From positions 248,001 through 312,000 of the forward strand of contig NZ_RBAM01000008.1 in NCBI RefSeq assembly GCF_003626645.1: a stretch of DNA of 64,000 nucleotides, written 5' to 3'. Of this stretch, positions 61,582 through 64,000 are shown piece after piece; within the stretch, counting starts at the first letter, position 1, and each line of letters opens with the position of its first letter. The notes below the pieces were generated by a model. It was not told the DNA's origin. It searched no databases and saw only the letters and a list, made by a program, of their open reading frames with translations. The position numbers and the translations under genes were made by a program. The DNA comes from Streptomyces klenkii. Its GTDB lineage: Bacteria; Actinomycetota; Actinomycetes; Streptomycetales; Streptomycetaceae.

Positions 61582-62798
61582 GGAAGGACCTCCGGGGCGG
61601 GAAGGTGTTCGACAACGGGGTGGTGGGGGCTGCGGTCGCGGTCTCGGACCGCGCCCGCCTCGGGAAGTCGGAGGGTGAACGTCGAGCCTTGGCCCTCGGC
61701 GCTCCAGACCGTGACCTCGCCGCCGTGCGAGGCCGCGACGTGCTTGACGATGGCGAGACCGAGGCCGGTCCCGCCGGTGGCGCGCGAGCGCGCCGGGTCG
61801 ACGCGGTAGAACCGCTCGAAGACCCGCTCGCGGTCCTTCTCCGAGATGCCGATGCCCTGGTCGGTGACGGCGATCTCGATCAGGGCGCCGCCGGGCGCCG
61901 CGATGTGGCGTGCGGCGATGCCGACGCGCGTACGGGCCGGACTGTAGTTGACGGCGTTCTCGACGAGGTTGCCGAGGGCGGCGGCGAGCTGGCCGCGGTT
62001 GCCCCAGACGTGCAGGTCGGCGGTGCCGCCGGCGGCCATGGTGATCTGCTTGGTGGAGGCCTGGTGGCGGCAGCGGTCGATGGCCTCGGCGACGAGTTCG
62101 TCGACGCGGACGGGCTCGGCGTCCTCCAGCGGGTCGTCGTTCTGCACCCGGGAGAGGTCGATGAGCTCCTGGACGAGGTTGGTGAGCCGGGTGGCCTCGA
62201 TCTGCATGCGGCCCGCGAAGCGGTGGACCGCCTCGGGGTCCTCGGCCGCGTCCATGACGGCCTCGGAGAGCAGGGAGAGGGCGCCGACCGGCGTCTTGAG
62301 CTCGTGGCTGACGTTGGCGACGAAGTCGCGGCGGACGGCCTCGATGCGGCGGGCCTCGGTGAGGTCCTCCACCAGCAGCAGGACGAGCCGGGAGCCGAGC
62401 GGGGCGACGCGGGCGGAGACCGCGAGGGCCTCGCCGCGGCCGGTGCCGCGCCGGGGCAGGTCGAGCTCGACCTGGCGTATTTCGCCGTCCCGCCGGGTGT
62501 CGCGGGCCATCTGCAACATGGGCTCGACGGCCAGCTTCCCGCCGCGCACGAGCCCGAGGGCGTACGCGGCGGAGCTGGCCTTGACCACGGCATCGGCCTC
62601 GTCCAGGACCACGGCCGACGAGCGCAGCACCGAGAGCACGGTGTCGACGCCGGGCGGGAGCACGGCGTCGGTGTGCAGGGAGCTGCGGGTCGGGCGGGCC
62701 TGGTCGCGCTCGCTCCAGCGGAACGCGAGCATGGCGATCACGCCGGTGCACAGCCCGGCGAGCGCTGCCGCTGCGGCGAGGGCCGCGTCCACGTTCAT
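61578..62798 (-). CDS. phoR: PhoR phosphate-sensing histidine kinase
   Basis: This 406-aa sensor kinase has one N-terminal membrane helix (about 5-26), a PAS-like region (about 45-145) and the phospho-acceptor His165 in NVSHELKTPVG. ATPase motifs are NLVENAVNYSP (N box), VTDQGIGISEKDRERVFERF (G1/F) and TGGTGLGLAIVKHVA (G2). It has no large sensor domain outside the membrane. It heads the phoR-phoP operon and is divergent from phoU. Confidence 0.95.
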   Translation of the reverse strand: MNVDAALAAAAALAGLCTGVIAMLAFRWSERDQARPTRSSLHTDAVLPPGVDTVLSVLRSSAVVLDEADAVVKASSAAYALGLVRGGKLAVEPMLQMARDTRRDGEIRQVELDLPRRGTGRGEALAVSARVAPLGSRLVLLLVEDLTEARRIEAVRRDFVANVSHELKTPVGALSLLSEAVMDAAEDPEAVHRFAGRMQIEATRLTNLVQELIDLSRVQNDDPLEDAEPVRVDELVAEAIDRCRHQASTKQITMAAGGTADLHVWGNRGQLAAALGNLVENAVNYSPARTRVGIAARHIAAPGGALIEIAVTDQGIGISEKDRERVFERFYRVDPARSRATGGTGLGLAIVKHVAASHGGEVTVWSAEGQGSTFTLRLPEAGAVRDRDRSPHHPVVEHLPAPEVLP

Positions 62799-62871
62799 GA
62801 GTCCAGGTTATGCGGGTCGTACGGACCGTCCACAGCCAAATGGGTACCGTCTCGAACACACGTTGCCGAGA

Positions 62872-62904
62872 GTTCACCTTGGCGTCGGTACTGGTTCACT
62901 CCGG
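62872..62904. promoter_or_regulatory. PHO box (three 11-bp repeats) between phoR and phoU
   Basis: GTTCACCTTGG, CGTCGGTACTG and GTTCACTCCGG form consecutive 11-bp units of the PhoP-binding type. Outer units are near consensus G(G/T)TCAYYYR(G/C)G and the middle one is weak. It lies about 96 bp upstream of phoU and 75 bp from phoR. Confidence 0.85.
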
Positions 62905-62999
62905 AGCGCCGTGGCCGTCGCGTTTCGGCCGGACCGTGGGACCGTGGGCGGTCATACGGCTCGGCCCACTGTTTCACTCGGCAGAGAGAAGGTCAGGCA

Positions 63000-63689
63000 A
63001 TGCGGGACGCGTACCACGAGGAGCTGGATTCGATCGGCGAGGGCCTGGTGGAGATGGCCCGGCTCGTCGGGTCGGCGATCGGGCGCGCCACGACGGCGAT
63101 CCTGGACGCGGACCTCAAGCTCGCGGAGTCGGTGATCGCCGCGGACGCGAAGGTGGACGACCTCCAGCGGGATCTGGAGGAGCGCGCCGTCGCCCTGCTC
63201 GCGCGGCAGCAGCCGGTCGCCACCGATCTGCGGATCGTGGTCACCTCGCTGCGCATGAGCGCCGACCTGGAGCGCTCGGGCGACCTGGCCCAGCACGTCG
63301 CCAAGCTGGCGCGGCTGCGCTTCCCGGACACGGCGGTGCCGCGCGACCTGCACGCGACGATCCTGGAGATGGGGCAGCTGGCGCAGCGGCTGATGGCCAA
63401 GGCCGGCGAGGTGATCATCACCAAGGACGTCGACCTGGCGCTCCAGCTGGAGCAGGACGACGACGCGATGGACCTGCTGCACCGCACGCTCTTCCAGCAC
63501 CTGATGGACGACCGCTGGAAGCACGGCATCGAGACGGCGGTCGACGTGACGCTGCTGGGCCGCTACTACGAGCGGTTCGCGGACCACGCGGTGTCGGTCG
63601 CGAAGCGCGTGGTCTACCTGGTCACGGGCGAGCACGCGGACGAGCTGACGCAGTCGGAGGGCCGGTCGGGCGGGGACGGCGACGCCTGA
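63000..63689 (+). CDS. phoU: PhoU phosphate-signalling protein
   Basis: This 229-aa helical protein has two PhoU repeats: YHEELDSIGEGLVEMARLVGSAI to LQRDLEERAVALLARQQPVATDL (shown in part) and ILEMGQLAQRLMAKAGEVI to RYYERFADHAVSVAKRVVYLVTGE. Metal-cluster residues E/D-x-x-R are seen in MSADLERSGD and YYERFADHA. PhoU represses the Pho response, probably through PhoR. It is divergent from phoRP with a PHO box between. AGAGAAGG precedes ATG at 63000. Confidence 0.96.
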   Translation: MRDAYHEELDSIGEGLVEMARLVGSAIGRATTAILDADLKLAESVIAADAKVDDLQRDLEERAVALLARQQPVATDLRIVVTSLRMSADLERSGDLAQHVAKLARLRFPDTAVPRDLHATILEMGQLAQRLMAKAGEVIITKDVDLALQLEQDDDAMDLLHRTLFQHLMDDRWKHGIETAVDVTLLGRYYERFADHAVSVAKRVVYLVTGEHADELTQSEGRSGGDGDA

Positions 63690-63842
63690 GCCGGGGCGTG
63701 CGAGCGAGGGAGTGCGGCGCCTCGTGAGTGCTTCCACGCGCCCTCCGTGCGCCCGTACATACGTACGCGAAGGGCATTGACGGACGGATCGGACGGTCTT
63801 TGACTTGGGGCAGGCAACCACCCTTCGAGGAGGTACCCGCAC

Positions 63843-63950
63843 ATGACCCAGACTCCTTCCGCACCGGCCAACGGCTGCCAGTGCGGCCCCGGCTGCTCCT
63901 GCGGCTGCCAGAACGGCGGCTCATGCCAGTGCGGCGGCAGCTGTAGCTAG
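63843..63950 (+). CDS. metallothionein-like cysteine-rich peptide
   Basis: This 35-aa peptide contains 8 cysteines in CxC, CxxxC and CxCxC spacing (GCQCGPGCSCGCQNGGSCQC in one part). It has no aromatic residues, and the rest is Gly, Gln, Ser and Asn. That is typical of small metallothioneins that bind Zn/Cu/Cd clusters. GAGGAGG precedes ATG at ideal spacing. Ordinary gene finders skip it because of size. It is 150 bp downstream of phoU and probably has its own promoter. Confidence 0.8.
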   Translation: MTQTPSAPANGCQCGPGCSCGCQNGGSCQCGGSCS

Positions 63951-64000
63951 CTCCTTCTCATCTCGCATGTCACTCACGGGAAGGACCCCCGGCCGGTGCT

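Overview
This window is a 64-kb stretch of a Streptomyces-type actinomycete chromosome. GC is very high and strongly GC-biased at third codon positions, GTG and TTG starts are common, and several genes look leaderless. The content is mostly core genes, and the order agrees with what I recall of the S. coelicolor SCO43xx-SCO42xx core region (groEL2, threonine synthase, otsA, nagKA, cdgB, senS/senR/hbpS, msiK, rlmB, cysS, ispF/ispD, carD, phoP/phoR/phoU). I see no insertion sequence, prophage, CRISPR array or biosynthetic cluster.

Layout. 0-6 kb: a RelE-like small protein, a 46-aa mini-protein, a HelD-type helicase, a divergent ArsR/MFS pair with its operator, cutC and an HD hydrolase. 6-10.6 kb: two small minus-strand genes, then a murR-murQ-murP operon for N-acetylmuramate. 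10.6-15 kb: groEL under two tandem CIRCE boxes, a cold-shock protein, a MoaD/ThiS carrier, and threonine synthase behind a SAM-I (S-box) riboswitch. 15-19 kb: compatible-solute genes gpgS, otsA and otsB. 19-25.6 kb: an aminosugar block of a lone Tat/lipobox solute-binding protein, a SIS-domain protein, nagK-nagA behind a DasR-like (dre) site, a PfkB kinase and a class II aldolase.

25.6-33 kb: a CBM35-like membrane protein, cdgB (GAF-PAS-GGDEF, with a BldD-like promoter site), flavin reductase, arfB, terD, a secreted protein of five near-identical 165-bp repeats, and small zinc-ribbon and antitoxin-like genes. 33-38 kb: hbpS divergent from senS-senR (redox/haem sensing), then a secreted M4 metalloprotease. 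38-46.5 kb: a pentapeptide protein, a quinone-oxidoreductase-like gene with a convincing SoxR box, a DHA2 exporter, a GNAT enzyme, an M24 peptidase, an MMPL transporter and tRNA-Thr(TGT). 46.7-54 kb: msiK (shared sugar-ABC ATPase) behind a second dre, a nucleotidyltransferase, a DoxX protein, rlmB and cysS. 54-64 kb: two tandem acyltransferases, a PPOX-type protein, ispF-ispD, carD, a lipoprotein, phoP-phoR divergent from phoU over a PHO box, and a 35-aa cysteine-rich metallothionein-like peptide.

How they connect. Three dre-like sites (cutC, nagKA, msiK) suggest that aminosugar availability coordinates several loci here. MurNAc and GlcNAc/GalNAc recycling genes lie close together, next to trehalose and glucosylglycerate synthesis. 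Three signalling systems (CdgB, SenS/SenR/HbpS, PhoR/PhoP) carry recognisable regulatory sites or architecture. Two unexplained patterns stand out. Short tandem repeats begin at or just after the stop codon of at least nine genes. In-frame minisatellites or low-complexity inserts interrupt SenR, CdgB, MurP and MurQ.
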